This document shows positions 13,127-24,928 of a stretch of DNA of 64,000 nt, piece after piece. The notes under the pieces were generated by a model. The model ran no database searches and had not been told where the DNA came from. It saw only the letters and a list, made by a program, of their open reading frames with translations. Position 1 is the first letter of the stretch. Each line of letters opens with the position of its first letter. A program made the translations under genes and the position numbers. Location: the NCBI RefSeq assembly GCF_000155975.1, contig NZ_GG730299.1, positions 2,396,204 through 2,460,203 on the forward strand, given 5' to 3'. Source of the DNA: Citrobacter youngae ATCC 29220 (lineage in GTDB: Bacteria > Pseudomonadota > Gammaproteobacteria > Enterobacterales > Enterobacteriaceae).

Positions 13127-15001
13127 TTATTGCTGCTGCTCCAGCGCGTCGCCGACTTTAATTTTTGCGGCTTTACGCAGGTTGCTCATCAGCGCTTCAA
13201 AAGTAATTTGCGCGTTGTTCTGAGTAATCCCCTGAACCATCGCTTTCTTCTGCGCTTCAGGCATAGAACCCGCTTTCACTTCTTCCAGCGCCAGCAGAAC
13301 AACGTTGCCCTGCATATCGTTCGCCACGCCGTAGCTCGGTTTATCTTGCGCTGGCAGGCTCAGACCAAAGGCCGCCTGACTCAGCGGATCCTGACCGGTA
13401 CGGCTCAGCGTTTTCGCCTCGCCAAAGCTCAGGCCCGCTGCTTTCATCGCGTCATCGCCTTTACCTGCTTTCAGGTCCGCCAGCAGTTTATCGGCATCCA
13501 GCTTCGCCTGCTGCACTGCTTTATTGTGCTTAACAAGCGCAGTTACCTGCTCTTTCACTTCTGCCAGTGGCTTAACGGCTTCGGCTTTGTGCTCTGCAAT
13601 ACGCAGCACAAACGCGCGATCGCCATCCACGGTGATGATGTCGGAGTTACTGCCAGGCGTACCGTTCTCGCCAACCAGACCACCATTGAAAATGATGTCA
13701 GCAACCGGTTTGAAGTTCAGCTCTTTCGGCAGGCTGTCACGGCTAAACCAGCCTGTTTCAACCGCTTTCATACCCGCAGCCTGCTCCGCACCCGCCAGAG
13801 ATTCATTATCGTTGCTGGCGGCATCGCTCACTTTCTGCTGCAGCGCATAGTATGCATCCAGCGCTTTTTCCTGCTTCACTTTTGCCGCAATGTCATCACG
13901 GGCTTCGCTCAGCGGTTTAACCTGCGCAGGCTGTACGTCGTCAAGACGCGCAACGAGGAAACCAACGGAAGACTTAATCACGCCGGACAGCTGGCCTTTT
14001 TCTTTCAGGCCGGCATTTTTCAGCTCGTCCGGGGTGGTGGACTCTTCCAGCCAGCCCATGTCGCCGCCTTTACGGGCGGAGATGATGTCGGCAGATTTTT
14101 CTTTTGCCAGCGCAGCGAAATCACCACCTTTGTTCAGCTCGTCCAGTACCGCTTTCGCTTCATCTTCCGTTTTGGTCTGAATGATGCTGTAGCGGTTACG
14201 CTGCGGCTGAGTGAACTGGTCCTGATGCTGATCATAATAAGACTGAATATCAGCGTCGCTGGCCGTCTCCTGCATAGCCGCCGCATCCAGCTTGATGTAG
14301 CTCACGCGGAACTGTTCCGGCGTCATAAAGTTGTTTTTATTCTGCTCGTAGTAGCTGGTAACTTCCTGATCGGTAACAGACTGCTTCGCGGCAAGTGCGT
14401 TAACGTCAATCGTCGCCTCACGAACGATACGCTGCTGTGCGACCAGTGCCGCCAGCTCGTCTGTTTCACCTTTCAGCATGAAGTCCGTACCGGCTACGCT
14501 GTTGATCAGCTGCTGGGTAGTAAGCTGATTGCGTAATGCCTGGGCATACTGGTCTGCGGTCATACCCATTTGATTCACAATCGCGTTGTAGCGGTTGTTA
14601 TCAAATTTGCCATCAACCTGGAAAGACGGCGTGGTGAAAATGGCCTGTTTAACCTGATCGTCGCTGATATTGAGCTTCAGTTCGCGGGAGTACTGATCCA
14701 GCAGCGCTTCGTCAATAAGACGATTCAGCACCTGCTGACGCAGCGTTTTCATATAGCCTTCGTTCGCCGCCAGCTCAGAGTATTGATCGCCCAACTGCTG
14801 CTGCATGCGGTTACGTTCGCTATTGAACGCATTCTCAAATTGCCCGCGGCTGATCTCCTGGCCATTCACTTTGGCGGCGTAGTTCTTGCCCCCGCCAATC
14901 AGGTAACCACTCACGCCGGTCAAAATGAACGACACGATAATGATACCGAAAATAATCTTGAGCACGAGACTGTTAGCAGCCGTGCGTAAGCTGTCCATCA
15001 T
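13127..15001 (-). CDS. ppiD: Periplasmic folding chaperone / parvulin-like protein PpiD
   Basis: A 624-residue membrane-anchored SurA-like chaperone near the SecYEG exit. One N-terminal membrane helix (LVLKIIFGIIIVSFILTGVSGYLIGGG, residues 12-38) is followed by a periplasmic part with a SurA-N-like region, a central parvulin domain (about 265-355, YSIIQTKTEDEAKAVLDELNKGGDFAALAKEKSAD) and a C-terminal region. The E. coli parvulin domain lacks strong isomerase activity. The gene lies between hupB and ybaV as in E. coli. A 503-codon open frame on the opposite strand is a shadow. Confidence 0.97.
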   Translation of the reverse strand: MMDSLRTAANSLVLKIIFGIIIVSFILTGVSGYLIGGGKNYAAKVNGQEISRGQFENAFNSERNRMQQQLGDQYSELAANEGYMKTLRQQVLNRLIDEALLDQYSRELKLNISDDQVKQAIFTTPSFQVDGKFDNNRYNAIVNQMGMTADQYAQALRNQLTTQQLINSVAGTDFMLKGETDELAALVAQQRIVREATIDVNALAAKQSVTDQEVTSYYEQNKNNFMTPEQFRVSYIKLDAAAMQETASDADIQSYYDQHQDQFTQPQRNRYSIIQTKTEDEAKAVLDELNKGGDFAALAKEKSADIISARKGGDMGWLEESTTPDELKNAGLKEKGQLSGVIKSSVGFLVARLDDVQPAQVKPLSEARDDIAAKVKQEKALDAYYALQQKVSDAASNDNESLAGAEQAAGMKAVETGWFSRDSLPKELNFKPVADIIFNGGLVGENGTPGSNSDIITVDGDRAFVLRIAEHKAEAVKPLAEVKEQVTALVKHNKAVQQAKLDADKLLADLKAGKGDDAMKAAGLSFGEAKTLSRTGQDPLSQAAFGLSLPAQDKPSYGVANDMQGNVVLLALEEVKAGSMPEAQKKAMVQGITQNNAQITFEALMSNLRKAAKIKVGDALEQQQ

Positions 15002-15040
15002 GGTGTAACCACACTCCGCTGTAGATGACTATACGCGTTA

Positions 15041-15115
15041 TCCTTCAAGCCGCATCCGCGTTGGCTACAACAACGGCGGCAAGGATGTTGAGTATATATG
15101 CTTCACGCAGCATAG
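15041..15115. repeat. Truncated copy of the dispersed hairpin repeat
   Basis: Read on the minus strand, 15036-15066 carries agccaacgcg followed by gatgcggcttgaaggat, matching the right end of the fuller elements at 46.1 and 57.6 kb (agccaacaaagaggc, gcatgaaggatgaagcgtat). Only the outer arms remain (atcctt...aaggat); the central CTTAC/GTAAG stem is missing. It lies in the ppiD-hupB gap. Confidence 0.55.
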
Positions 15116-15206
15116 CGTTTCCTGAACGCTGCGCACAAAGACCTATTGTGACAAGAAACAGGGGCAATTGTCAGCCCACAACGCGTAGAAAGTACCGGAA
15201 TCACAA

Positions 15207-15235
15207 ATAAAAAAGGCACATCAGTCGATGCGCCC
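15207..15235 (-). terminator. Terminator after hupB
   Basis: The minus strand reads GGCGCATC-gact-GATGTGCC-TTTTTTA, 35 bp after the hupB stop. One G-U pair is in the stem. Confidence 0.85.
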
Positions 15236-15269
15236 TTGTACTTCGTCACATCCCCAAAGGGGAAATCAC

Positions 15270-15542
15270 TTAGTTTACCGCGTCTTTCAGTGCTTTACCT
15301 GCACGGAAGCCCGGTACTTTAGCCGCGGCAATGGTGATCTCTTTACCTGTTTGCGGGTTGCGACCAGTACGGGCAGCACGCTCTTTAACGGCAAAAGTAC
15401 CAAAACCTACCAGCGCTACGTCATCACCTTCCTTCAGGGATTCGGTAACAGAAGCAATAATTGCATCTAACGCACGTCCAGCCGCAGCTTTAGAGATATC
15501 AGCCCCTGCAGCAATTTTGTCGATCAGTTGAGATTTATTCAC
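15270..15542 (-). CDS. hupB: DNA-binding protein HU-beta
   Basis: A 90-residue histone-like HU beta subunit, which bends and compacts DNA as a homodimer or with HU-alpha. The DNA-binding arm signature [24 protein letters not shown] is present, and the protein is practically identical to E. coli HupB (VPGFRAG replaces VPSFRAG near the end). It lies about 210 bp after lon, separated by a strong terminator, so it must have its own promoters in 15543-15680. Confidence 0.98.
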   Translation of the reverse strand: MNKSQLIDKIAAGADISKAAAGRALDAIIASVTESLKEGDDVALVGFGTFAVKERAARTGRNPQTGKEITIAAAKVPGFRAGKALKDAVN

Positions 15543-15682
15543 TCTTCTCTTCCTCTTTTATAATTTATATCGCACCTGAATCCTTCAAAGTGCGACCGCG
15601 CAGCAGTTATATCAGGCCTGCCATGCCCTTACAACACCCGTTAATGATGGCAAGCCTAATCCGTCATCTAAATTAGCTATAC

Positions 15683-15719
15683 AAAAAAAGGCTGGCAAGT
15701 CCGAAATGGCCTGCCAGCC
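15683..15719 (-). terminator. Terminator after lon (bidirectional in form)
   Basis: The 8-bp stem GGCTGGCA / TGCCAGCC has a 14-nt loop; seven T follow on the minus strand and a T-rich run on the plus strand. It lies 33 bp after the lon stop. Confidence 0.9.
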
Positions 15720-15751
15720 CTGTTTTTATTAGTGCTCTTTGCGCGAGGTCA

Positions 15752-18106
15752 CTATTTTGCGGTCACAACCTGCATTCCGGACGGTTCATTTTGCAGCGCA
15801 AGACTCAGAACTTCCTCGATGCGTTTCACCGGATGGATGTCCAGATCGGCAATCACGTTGTCCGGAATCTCTTCCAGGTCGCGTTTGTTTTCATCTGGAA
15901 TTAAGACCGTTTTAATGCCGCCACGGTGCGCCGCCAGCAGTTTTTCTTTCAAACCACCGATTGGCAGCACCTGACCACGCAGGGTGATCTCGCCGGTCAT
16001 CGCCACATCGGCGCGAACCGGGTTGCCGGTCAGACAAGAAACCAGCGCGGTGCACATGGCAATACCGGCACTCGGGCCATCTTTCGGCGTCGCCCCTTCG
16101 GGTACGTGAACGTGGATGTCACGTTTTTCGTAAAAGTCCGAATTAATACCCAGTTTTTCCGCACGCGCACGCACCACGGTCAGCGCAGCCTGAATGGACT
16201 CCTGCATCACCTCACCCAAAGAACCGGTGTAGGTCAGCTTGCCTTTACCCGGTACGCAGGCGGTTTCGATGGTCAGCAGATCGCCACCCACTTCCGTCCA
16301 CGCCAGCCCCGTCACCTGACCCACGCGGTTTTCGTTGTCCGCGCGACCGTAGTCAAAGCGCTGCACGCCGAGATAATCATGCAGATTTTCACCGTTAATT
16401 ACGATGTGTTTCAGTGAGTTATCCAGCAACAGTTGCTTAACCGCTTTGCGGCACAGCTTGGAGATTTCACGCTCCAGGCTACGCACGCCCGCTTCACGGG
16501 TGTAGTAACGAATAATGCCCACAATGGCGCTATCGTCGACCGTCAGCTCGCCTTTTTTCAGCGCGTTACGCTCAATCTGTTTCGGCAACAGGTGACGTTT
16601 AGCGATGTTCAGCTTCTCGTCTTCGGTATAACCGGACAGACGGATCACTTCCATACGATCCAGCAACGGCGCCGGAATATTCATGGAGTTAGAGGTCGCA
16701 ACGAACATCACGTCGCTGAGATCGTAGTCCACTTCCAGGTAGTGATCGCTGAACGCCACGTTCTGCTCTGGATCCAGCACCTCAAGCAGTGCGGAAGCCG
16801 GATCGCCACGCATGTCGGAAGACATTTTGTCGATCTCATCGAGCAGGAACAGCGGGTTTTTAACGCCCACTTTGGCCATTTTCTGGATCAGTTTACCCGG
16901 CATTGAACCAATATAGGTCCGGCGGTGACCGCGAATTTCAGCCTCATCACGCACGCCGCCCAGCGCCATACGGATGTATTTACGTCCGGTGGCTTTGGCG
17001 ATGGACTGTCCCAGAGAGGTTTTACCTACCCCCGGCGGCCCAACCAGACACAGGATCGGCCCCTTGATTTTGTTCACACGGCTTTGAACCGCGAGATACT
17101 CAAGGATACGGTCTTTGACGCGTTCCAGACCGTAATGGTCGGTATCGAGGATTTCCTGCGCCTGACGCAGGTCTTTTTTGACCTTGCTACGCGCGTTCCA
17201 CGGTACCTGTACCATCCAGTCGATGTAGCCACGCACCACGGTCGCTTCCGCCGACATCGGAGACATCATTTTCAGCTTCTGCAGCTCGGCTTCCGCTTTC
17301 TCTTTTGCCTCTTTCGGCATTTTCGCCGCGTCGATCTTACGCTTCAGCGCTTCGTTTTCGTCCGGCGCGTCGTCCATCTCGCCGAGTTCTTTCTGAATGG
17401 CTTTCATTTGCTCGTTCAGATAGTACTCACGCTGGGATTTTTCCATCTGCTTCTTCACGCGGTTGCGAATGCGTTTCTCAACCTGCAGCAGATCGATTTC
17501 GGATTCCATCATCGCCATCAGATATTCCAGACGTTCGTTAACGTCGGACATCTCCAGCACGGACTGCTTGTCAGCCAGCTTCAGCGGCATGTGCGCAGCG
17601 ATGGTGTCCGCCAGACGCGCAGGATCGTCAATGCTGTTCAGCGACGTCAGCACTTCTGGTGGGATTTTCTTGTTCAGCTTGATATAGCCTTCGAACTGGC
17701 TGATAGCGGTACGCACCAGCACTTCCTGTTCGCGCTCATCAATGGCTGGCGAGTCAAGGTACTCCGCTTTCGCAGAGAAATGCTCGCCGTTGTCAGACAG
17801 CGCAGAAATACGCGCGCGCTGTAACCCCTCGACCAGCACTTTTACGGTGCCGTCAGGCAGTTTCAGCATCTGCAAAATAGAGGCCACGGTCCCGACGGTG
17901 AAAAGATCGTTTACACCCGGCTCATCCGTTGACGCTTCTTTCTGTGCGACCAGCATGATTTTTTTATCATGGTCCATAGCCGCTTCCAGACAACGGATAG
18001 ATTTTTCCCGCCCTACAAATAAGGGTATGACCATGTGCGGATAAACCACCACATCGCGCAACGGCAATACGGGGATTTCAATGCGTTCAGAACGCTCAGG
18101 ATTCAT
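15752..18106 (-). CDS. lon: ATP-dependent protease Lon
   Basis: A 784-residue cytoplasmic AAA+ serine protease that degrades misfolded proteins and regulators such as SulA and RcsA. Domains in order: N-terminal LAN domain (1-200), coiled coil, AAA+ domain with Walker [10 protein letters not shown] (about 356-363) and Walker [10 protein letters not shown], then the protease domain with catalytic Ser in DGPSAGIAM and Lys in [10 protein letters not shown]. The start is [15 protein letters not shown]; the longer open frame covers the heat-shock promoter. Almost identical to E. coli. Confidence 0.99.
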   Translation of the reverse strand: MNPERSERIEIPVLPLRDVVVYPHMVIPLFVGREKSIRCLEAAMDHDKKIMLVAQKEASTDEPGVNDLFTVGTVASILQMLKLPDGTVKVLVEGLQRARISALSDNGEHFSAKAEYLDSPAIDEREQEVLVRTAISQFEGYIKLNKKIPPEVLTSLNSIDDPARLADTIAAHMPLKLADKQSVLEMSDVNERLEYLMAMMESEIDLLQVEKRIRNRVKKQMEKSQREYYLNEQMKAIQKELGEMDDAPDENEALKRKIDAAKMPKEAKEKAEAELQKLKMMSPMSAEATVVRGYIDWMVQVPWNARSKVKKDLRQAQEILDTDHYGLERVKDRILEYLAVQSRVNKIKGPILCLVGPPGVGKTSLGQSIAKATGRKYIRMALGGVRDEAEIRGHRRTYIGSMPGKLIQKMAKVGVKNPLFLLDEIDKMSSDMRGDPASALLEVLDPEQNVAFSDHYLEVDYDLSDVMFVATSNSMNIPAPLLDRMEVIRLSGYTEDEKLNIAKRHLLPKQIERNALKKGELTVDDSAIVGIIRYYTREAGVRSLEREISKLCRKAVKQLLLDNSLKHIVINGENLHDYLGVQRFDYGRADNENRVGQVTGLAWTEVGGDLLTIETACVPGKGKLTYTGSLGEVMQESIQAALTVVRARAEKLGINSDFYEKRDIHVHVPEGATPKDGPSAGIAMCTALVSCLTGNPVRADVAMTGEITLRGQVLPIGGLKEKLLAAHRGGIKTVLIPDENKRDLEEIPDNVIADLDIHPVKRIEEVLSLALQNEPSGMQVVTAK

Positions 18107-18187
18107 AGAGCTCTCTCTTAGTTTAGTGTCCGCCAGGTAATCAGGTGGTACGACTGTGCACCACACCACCTTTAACATGTATGTCAG

Positions 18188-18219
18188 TATATGGGGATGT
18201 TTCCCACACATTCAACGCC
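18188..18219 (-). promoter_or_regulatory. Sigma32 heat-shock promoter of lon
   Basis: On the minus strand a -35 of gcgTTGAA (18211-18218) and a -10 of CCCCATAT (18189-18196) match the sigma32 consensus and the well-known lon heat-shock promoter. The start point should fall about 75 bp upstream of the lon start. Confidence 0.9.
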
Positions 18220-18234
18220 ATGTTTACGGAAAAA

Positions 18235-18265
18235 TAAAAGGGGAGATAAAATCCCCCCTTTTTAA
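18235..18265 (-). terminator. Terminator after clpX
   Basis: The minus strand reads GGGGGGAT-ttt-ATCTCCCC-TTTT, between the clpX stop and the lon promoter. It lets lon be transcribed separately. Confidence 0.85.
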
Positions 18266-18290
18266 TTAAATGTCTGTATGAATTGATGAA

Positions 18291-19565
18291 TTATTCGCCA
18301 GATGCCTGCTGCGCTTCCGGCTTACCGTAAATCAGCAATGGCTTGCTCTGACCGCCAATCACCGACTCATCGATCACCACTTTTTCGACGTCTTCCATAG
18401 AAGGCAGATCGTACATGGTGTCGAGCAGCGCGGCTTCGACGATAGAACGCAGACCACGGGCACCGGTTTTACGCGCCATTGCTTTCTTGGCGATCGCATC
18501 CAGCGCTTCCTCACGGAACTCCAGATCGACACCTTCGAGATTGAACAACGCCTGGTATTGCTTGGTCAGGGCGTTTTTCGGCTCTTTCAGGATCTGGATC
18601 AGCGCTTCTTCACTCAGTTCGCTCAGCGTTGCCACCACCGGCAGACGACCGATGAACTCAGGGATCAGACCAAATTTGATCAGATCTTCCGGCTCTACCT
18701 GCGACAGCAGCTCACCTTCGCTGGCTTTATCAGACTGCGCTTTTACCGTCGCGCCAAAACCAATGCCGGAGCCGGTTTCAACACGGTTAGCAATGACTTT
18801 ATCCAGACCAGCAAAGGCGCCGCCGCAGATAAACAGGATCTTAGAGGTATCAACCTGCAAGAACTCCTGCTGCGGATGTTTACGCCCACCCTGCGGCGGA
18901 ACGGCGGCAACCGTACCTTCGATCAGTTTCAGCAGCGCCTGCTGCACGCCTTCGCCGGAAACGTCACGGGTAATGGACGGGTTGTCAGACTTACGAGAAA
19001 TCTTGTCGATTTCATCGATATAGACGATCCCGCGCTGCGCCTTCTGTACGTCGTAGTCGCACTTCTGCAGCAGCTTCTGAATAATATTTTCAACATCTTC
19101 ACCCACATAACCGGCTTCGGTCAGCGTGGTGGCGTCGGCCATGGTGAACGGAACGTCCAGCAGGCGCGCCAGCGTTTCAGCCAGCAGCGTTTTACCGGAA
19201 CCCGTCGGGCCAATCAGCAGGATGTTGCTTTTGCCCAACTCGACGCCATTGCTGGTGTCGCCGTTGCGCAGACGTTTGTAATGGTTGTATACCGCGACCG
19301 CCAGCACTTTCTTCGCTTGCTCCTGACCGATAACGTAGTCGTCCAGGTGATTGCGAATTTCATGTGGCGTCGGCAGCGCACTGCGTTCACGGTGCGGTGC
19401 TACTTCCTTAATCTCTTCGCGAATGATGTCGTTACATAAATCGACACATTCGTCGCAGATATACACGGATGGACCGGCAATTAGCTTCCGCACTTCATGC
19501 TGGCTTTTGCCGCAAAAAGAGCAGTACAACAATTTGCCCGAGCCATCTTTGCGTTTATCTGTCAT
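18291..19565 (-). CDS. clpX: ATP-dependent Clp protease ATPase subunit ClpX
   Basis: A 424-residue AAA+ unfoldase that feeds substrates (for example ssrA-tagged proteins and RpoS via RssB) to ClpP. The N-terminal zinc domain shows CSFC and CDEC pairs; Walker A is GPTGSGKT and Walker [11 protein letters not shown]; pore loops include GYVG and the RKH loop (GGRKHP); the ClpP-contacting IGF loop is GSGIGF. It forms an operon with clpP upstream, 126 bp apart. Same length as E. coli. Confidence 0.99.
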   Translation of the reverse strand: MTDKRKDGSGKLLYCSFCGKSQHEVRKLIAGPSVYICDECVDLCNDIIREEIKEVAPHRERSALPTPHEIRNHLDDYVIGQEQAKKVLAVAVYNHYKRLRNGDTSNGVELGKSNILLIGPTGSGKTLLAETLARLLDVPFTMADATTLTEAGYVGEDVENIIQKLLQKCDYDVQKAQRGIVYIDEIDKISRKSDNPSITRDVSGEGVQQALLKLIEGTVAAVPPQGGRKHPQQEFLQVDTSKILFICGGAFAGLDKVIANRVETGSGIGFGATVKAQSDKASEGELLSQVEPEDLIKFGLIPEFIGRLPVVATLSELSEEALIQILKEPKNALTKQYQALFNLEGVDLEFREEALDAIAKKAMARKTGARGLRSIVEAALLDTMYDLPSMEDVEKVVIDESVIGGQSKPLLIYGKPEAQQASGE

Positions 19566-19691
19566 GGGTCAAAACCTCTTCTTTGTTCTTTGTGCCGCAC
19601 ACGACGACGCAAATGCCATTCTCAGGCGCAAGACGCTAGTCAGCGTTGTGCCGCTCCAGGTAATTATAGCGGCACACTTGCGCCCTGGGCA

Positions 19692-20315
19692 TTAATTACG
19701 ATGGGTCAAAATCGAGTCGACCAGACCGTACTCTACCGCTTCAGAAGCGGAGAGGAAGCGATCGCGCTCGGTATCACGTTCAATCTGCTCAAGAGATTGA
19801 CCCGTATGATGCGCCATAAGTTCGTTCATGCGCCCTTTTACCTTCAGGATTTCACGGGCATGAATTTCAATATCCGTTGCCTGGCCCTGGTAACCGCCCA
19901 GAGGCTGGTGGATCATGACGCGAGAGTTAGGCAGGCAAAAACGTTTACCTTTTGCCCCGGCGGTCAGCAGGAAGGCGCCCATTGAGGCCGCCTGGCCCAT
20001 ACAAATGGTGCTGACGTCCGGCTTAATAAACTGCATGGTGTCATAGATAGACATCCCGGCAGTAATCACCCCACCAGGGGAGTTGATGTACAGATAGATA
20101 TCTTTTTCCGGGTTTTCTGCTTCCAGGAACAGCATCTGCGCCACAATCAGGTTAGCCATGTGGTCTTCGACCTGGCCAGTCATAAAAATGACGCGTTCCT
20201 TAAGTAGACGAGAATAGATATCAAATGAGCGCTCACCACGTGAGGTCTGTTCAATGACCATCGGCACCAGCGCCATATGGGGTGCAAAGTTATCTCGTTC
20301 GCCGCTGTATGACAT
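19692..20315 (-). CDS. clpP: ATP-dependent Clp protease proteolytic subunit ClpP
   Basis: A 207-residue serine peptidase forming the two-ring, 14-mer chamber used by ClpX and ClpA. The catalytic Ser is in [10 protein letters not shown], His in [11 protein letters not shown] and Asp in the [12 protein letters not shown] region; the N-terminus [20 protein letters not shown] holds the processed propeptide. The start is MSYSGERD after AGGAGACGG; a 39-codon upstream frame overlaps the heat-shock promoter and is rejected. First gene of clpPX. Confidence 0.99.
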   Translation of the reverse strand: MSYSGERDNFAPHMALVPMVIEQTSRGERSFDIYSRLLKERVIFMTGQVEDHMANLIVAQMLFLEAENPEKDIYLYINSPGGVITAGMSIYDTMQFIKPDVSTICMGQAASMGAFLLTAGAKGKRFCLPNSRVMIHQPLGGYQGQATDIEIHAREILKVKGRMNELMAHHTGQSLEQIERDTERDRFLSASEAVEYGLVDSILTHRN

Positions 20316-20393
20316 TTCCGTCTCCTGGATAAAATTTGAAAAAACCTGCTGTGCTGATTGTAACCTTATGGACGGATTATCAGCTAGTCCCTC

Positions 20394-20424
20394 TGTAATG
20401 GGTACGCCATCGCCATAATTCAAG
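20394..20424 (-). promoter_or_regulatory. Sigma32 heat-shock promoter of clpPX
   Basis: The minus strand shows -35 CTTGAA (20419-20424) and -10 CCCATTACA (20394-20402), matching sigma32 spacing. It lies about 80 bp upstream of clpP and corresponds to the known E. coli clpP promoter. Confidence 0.85.
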
Positions 20425-20495
20425 CATAACAATCTTTTGTTGTAACGCTAACACTGAAACGCTGTTTTCGCACTCTTCCCATGCAAAATGCGTGA

Positions 20496-20527
20496 CAAAA
20501 AAAACCCGCCACCAAAAGGTGACGGGC
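20496..20527 (-). terminator. Terminator after tig
   Basis: The minus strand has CCCGTCACC-tttt-GGTGGCGGG-TTTTTTTT, 35 bp after the tig stop. Confidence 0.93.
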
Positions 20528-20561
20528 TTGCGTACGAAATTCGTGCTAAAAAAGCGACGAA

Positions 20562-21869
<1,308 letters not shown>

Positions 21870-22124
21870 TCAAAAAATCACAGTGCTCGGTCAACTCTTC
21901 TCCGCAAGCACAGGTTGTTGGCTTCGCGGAACTGGGATGTTCTCATAAGCAATCACATTCCCTGTCGTCAGAATCATCCCGAAGACATTCCGAAAAATAA
22001 GACGCGCATTATAGCGGCATCACTTTTATGAGTCGAGAACGGTTATCGCGCGTTGCTGCGGCTTTTTTCACAATTCCCGGCTAATTTTTGTCTGAATACT
22101 GTACGACTGCCCCAGAATTCAGAC

Positions 22125-22152
22125 AAAACAAAACGGCCCGCAGGCCGTTTTC
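22125..22152 (-). terminator. Terminator after bolA
   Basis: AACGGCC / GGCCGTT form the stem with T-rich flanks on both strands; it is downstream of bolA on the minus strand (TTTTGTTTTG tail). Confidence 0.85.
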
Positions 22153-22206
22153 ACATATTCCGTAGCAACATACTGGAAAAACGTCGCTTGTTGCAAATCC
22201 GTTTTT

Positions 22207-22524
22207 CTACGCGATGCTCCCGGCTCCACGACAGGGGGGCGACGCAAAAATCGTATCCTGCAACGCTTCCCACTCCTTAATGGTATAGGTATGCAGGGCT
22301 AACGCATGTACGGTTGTGGAGAGTTCCGCCGTTAACGTACCGTAAATCATCCGATGGCGATTAAGAAAACGTTCACCTGTAAAGCGATCGCTAACCAGCA
22401 CAACCTTAAAGTGGCTTTCAGAACCTGCCGGGACATTGTGACGATAGCTTTCATCCACAACTTCGAGGAATACGGGTTGGAACGCTGCCTTTAATTTTTC
22501 TTCTATTTGCTCACGAATCATCAT
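22207..22524 (-). CDS. bolA: BolA family transcriptional regulator
   Basis: A 105-residue BolA protein: a class II KH-like fold with the conserved [24 protein letters not shown] core. It affects cell shape and motility/biofilm genes, and with monothiol glutaredoxin can hold a 2Fe-2S cluster. The start is [10 protein letters not shown] after GGAGGAAA; 11 upstream codons are ignored. A gearbox promoter is visible upstream, in line with stationary-phase and stress expression. Divergent from yajG. Confidence 0.97.
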   Translation of the reverse strand: MMIREQIEEKLKAAFQPVFLEVVDESYRHNVPAGSESHFKVVLVSDRFTGERFLNRHRMIYGTLTAELSTTVHALALHTYTIKEWEALQDTIFASPPCRGAGSIA

Positions 22525-22570
22525 GAAATTTTTCCTCCGACAACGCTGAGATGTCACCCATCCCTTTAAA

Positions 22571-22605
22571 TACTAGCCGCTTTTACCGTTTTCATTACAC
22601 CTTAG
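22571..22605 (-). promoter_or_regulatory. Gearbox promoter of bolA (bolAp1-like)
   Basis: The minus strand has CGGCTAGTA at 22571-22579, the gearbox -10 of bolAp1, preceded by the conserved gaaaacggtaaaag stretch. This promoter type is RpoS-dependent and growth-rate inverse in E. coli. The remaining 22606-22829 region holds the yajG promoter side, where I see no clear motif. Confidence 0.8.
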
Positions 22606-22829
22606 CAACAAAAATTAGCGCTTTTCTGATTTTCTCATCCAAACGAATGAAGTTCACTAATTTCACCCTTCGGTTTATGGCGAAAAGTCCGTTTATGGTC
22701 TCCACAATGTCATAAAACGGACAACACAATGAATTTACATGCGTTACCTACTTCCCCTCATCGTTGGCAATGTTATGATGGCGGGAATTTTCTCTAACCA
22801 CACAATTTAGATTCGCTGAGAGCTCTGGC

Positions 22830-23408
22830 ATGTTTAAAAAAATCCTCTTCCCGTTAGTTGCGATGTTTATGTTAGCAGGATGCGCAACGCCGCCTACCAC
22901 CATTGAAGTCTCACCCAAAATTACCCTGCCGCAGCAGGATCCGAGCCTGATGGGCGTGACCGTGAGTATCAATGGCGCCGACCAGCGTCAGGATCAGGCG
23001 CTGGCAAAAGTCACCCGCGACAATCAGCTGGTTACCCTGACCGCATCCCGCGATCTGCGTTTCCTGCTGCAAGAAGTCCTGGAAAAACAGATGACCGCAC
23101 GCGGTTATATGATCGGTCCGAACGGTGCAGTTAACCTGCAAATCATTGTTAACCAGCTGTATGCTGACGTGTCGCAGGGTAGCGTGCGCTATAACATCGC
23201 CACCAAAGCAGACATCGCCATCATCGCCACCGCAGCCAACGGCAACAAGATGACCAAAAATTATCGCGCAAGCTACTCTGTTGAAGGCGCGCTGCAGGCC
23301 TCTAACAAAAATATTGCTGATGCCGTTAACAGCGTCCTGACCGACACCATCGCTGATATGTCTCAGGACACCAGCGTTCACGATTTCATCAAGCAGAACG
23401 CTCGTTAA
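22830..23408 (+). CDS. yajG: YajG family lipoprotein
   Basis: A 192-residue lipoprotein with signal MFKKILFPLVAMFMLAGC (lipid-carrying Cys18). The remainder is the YajG domain (PPTTIEVSPKITLPQQDPSLMGVTVSINGADQR ...). Function is uncharacterised. It lies 44 bp upstream of ampG in the same direction, and the two form an operon in E. coli. Between them is a GGCCCG/CGGGCC hairpin without a T-run, so read-through is expected. Confidence 0.95.
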   Translation: MFKKILFPLVAMFMLAGCATPPTTIEVSPKITLPQQDPSLMGVTVSINGADQRQDQALAKVTRDNQLVTLTASRDLRFLLQEVLEKQMTARGYMIGPNGAVNLQIIVNQLYADVSQGSVRYNIATKADIAIIATAANGNKMTKNYRASYSVEGALQASNKNIADAVNSVLTDTIADMSQDTSVHDFIKQNAR

Positions 23409-23452
23409 TTTCTGCCCTTATGGCCCGGCGTTCGTCGGGCCTATAGAAGCCC

Positions 23453-24928
23453 ATGTCCAGTCATTACTTACGTATTTTTCAGCAACCACGTTCAGCTATC
23501 CTGCTCATTCTGGGATTCGCCTCCGGATTACCGCTCGCCCTGACCTCCGGTACGCTTCAGGCGTGGATGACGGTCGAGAATATCGATCTTAAAACCATCG
23601 GGTTCTTTTCTCTGGTCGGCCAGGCCTACGTGTTTAAATTCCTCTGGTCCCCATTGATGGACCGCTATACGCCGCCGTTTTTAGGTCGACGTCGCGGTTG
23701 GCTGCTGGCCACCCAGCTACTGCTGTTGATTTCTATCGCCGCAATGGGCTTTCTGGAGCCGGGCACGCAGCTGCGCTGGATGGCCGCGCTGGCGGTGGTG
23801 ATCGCGTTTTGTTCCGCATCGCAGGATATCGTTTTTGACGCATGGAAAACCGATGTATTGCCTACGGAAGAGCGTGGCGCGGGTGCGGCAATCAGTGTGC
23901 TGGGTTACCGTTTAGGGATGCTGGTTTCCGGCGGGCTGGCCCTGTGGATGGCCGATCGCTGGCTAGGCTGGCAAGGCATGTACTGGCTGATGGCGGTGCT
24001 GCTGATCCCCTGTATCATCGCCACTTTGTTAGCGCCGGAGCCAACAGACGCTATTCCGGTGCCGAAAACGCTGGAACAGGCGGTTGCGGCTCCGCTGCGC
24101 GACTTCTTTGGTCGTAACAATGCGTGGCTGATTCTACTGCTCATCGTGCTGTATAAGCTCGGTGACGCCTTCGCCATGAGCCTGACCACCACCTTTTTAA
24201 TCCGCGGCGTCGGATTTGATGCGGGCGAAGTCGGCGTGGTGAATAAAACGCTGGGGCTGCTGGCAACCATCGTTGGCGCGCTGTACGGCGGGATCCTGAT
24301 GCAGCGCCTTTCGCTGTTTCGCGCGTTGCTCATTTTTGGGATTCTGCAAGGGGCGTCAAACGCAGGCTACTGGCTGCTGTCCATTACTGACAAACACATG
24401 TTCAGTATGGCCGCCGCCGTCTTCTTTGAAAACCTGTGTGGCGGGATGGGCACCGCGGCGTTTGTCGCCTTATTAATGACGCTGTGTAATAAGTCTTTTT
24501 CAGCGACTCAGTTCGCCCTGCTCTCCGCGCTTTCAGCGGTTGGTCGCGTTTACGTTGGTCCGGTAGCGGGTTGGTTTGTCGAAGCGCACGGGTGGCCCAC
24601 GTTTTATCTGTTCTCCGTGTTTGCCGCGATCCCAGGACTCCTACTGCTGCTGGTTTGTCGCCAGACGCTGGAACATAGCTGGCAAAATGAAAGCTTTATG
24701 CCGCGCACGGAGTTTCGTGGGGCGTACGGTCTGGCATTAATGACGCTGGTCGTGGGCTGCTGTTTGCTGGCCGTCTGGCTACTGTTGTTGACCCTGAATG
24801 CGCTGGACTACACCAACTTCTCCTTCCTGCCGGAACTGCTTGAAATCTCGGTGGTGGTCGCCGTCTGCGGAGTCGTTTTTGGTGGATTGCTGGATTTTCT
24901 GGCACTGCGCAAAACCCGTCTGGCGTAA
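23453..24928 (+). CDS. ampG: Muropeptide transporter AmpG
   Basis: A 491-residue MFS inner-membrane permease that imports GlcNAc-anhydro-muropeptides for cell-wall recycling, and is needed for induction of ampC-type beta-lactamases. About 14 hydrophobic segments are visible; the N-terminal half contains GFASGLPLALTSGTLQAWMTVENIDLKTIGFFSLVGQAYVFKFLWSPLMDRY, including the DRY-type MFS loop. The last 70 residues are more divergent from E. coli than the rest. Follows yajG. Confidence 0.97.
   Translation: MSSHYLRIFQQPRSAILLILGFASGLPLALTSGTLQAWMTVENIDLKTIGFFSLVGQAYVFKFLWSPLMDRYTPPFLGRRRGWLLATQLLLLISIAAMGFLEPGTQLRWMAALAVVIAFCSASQDIVFDAWKTDVLPTEERGAGAAISVLGYRLGMLVSGGLALWMADRWLGWQGMYWLMAVLLIPCIIATLLAPEPTDAIPVPKTLEQAVAAPLRDFFGRNNAWLILLLIVLYKLGDAFAMSLTTTFLIRGVGFDAGEVGVVNKTLGLLATIVGALYGGILMQRLSLFRALLIFGILQGASNAGYWLLSITDKHMFSMAAAVFFENLCGGMGTAAFVALLMTLCNKSFSATQFALLSALSAVGRVYVGPVAGWFVEAHGWPTFYLFSVFAAIPGLLLLLVCRQTLEHSWQNESFMPRTEFRGAYGLALMTLVVGCCLLAVWLLLLTLNALDYTNFSFLPELLEISVVVAVCGVVFGGLLDFLALRKTRLA

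Noticed and set aside
18107-18290. A small RNA (sraA-like) between clpX and lon
   Set aside because: E. coli has a candidate here, but all I can see is the clpX terminator and the lon heat-shock promoter; no separate promoter/terminator pair supports an RNA gene.
23415-23446. Terminator between yajG and ampG
   Set aside because: A GGCCCG/CGGGCC hairpin is present but no T-run follows; it is probably an intercistronic stem in a yajG-ampG operon.
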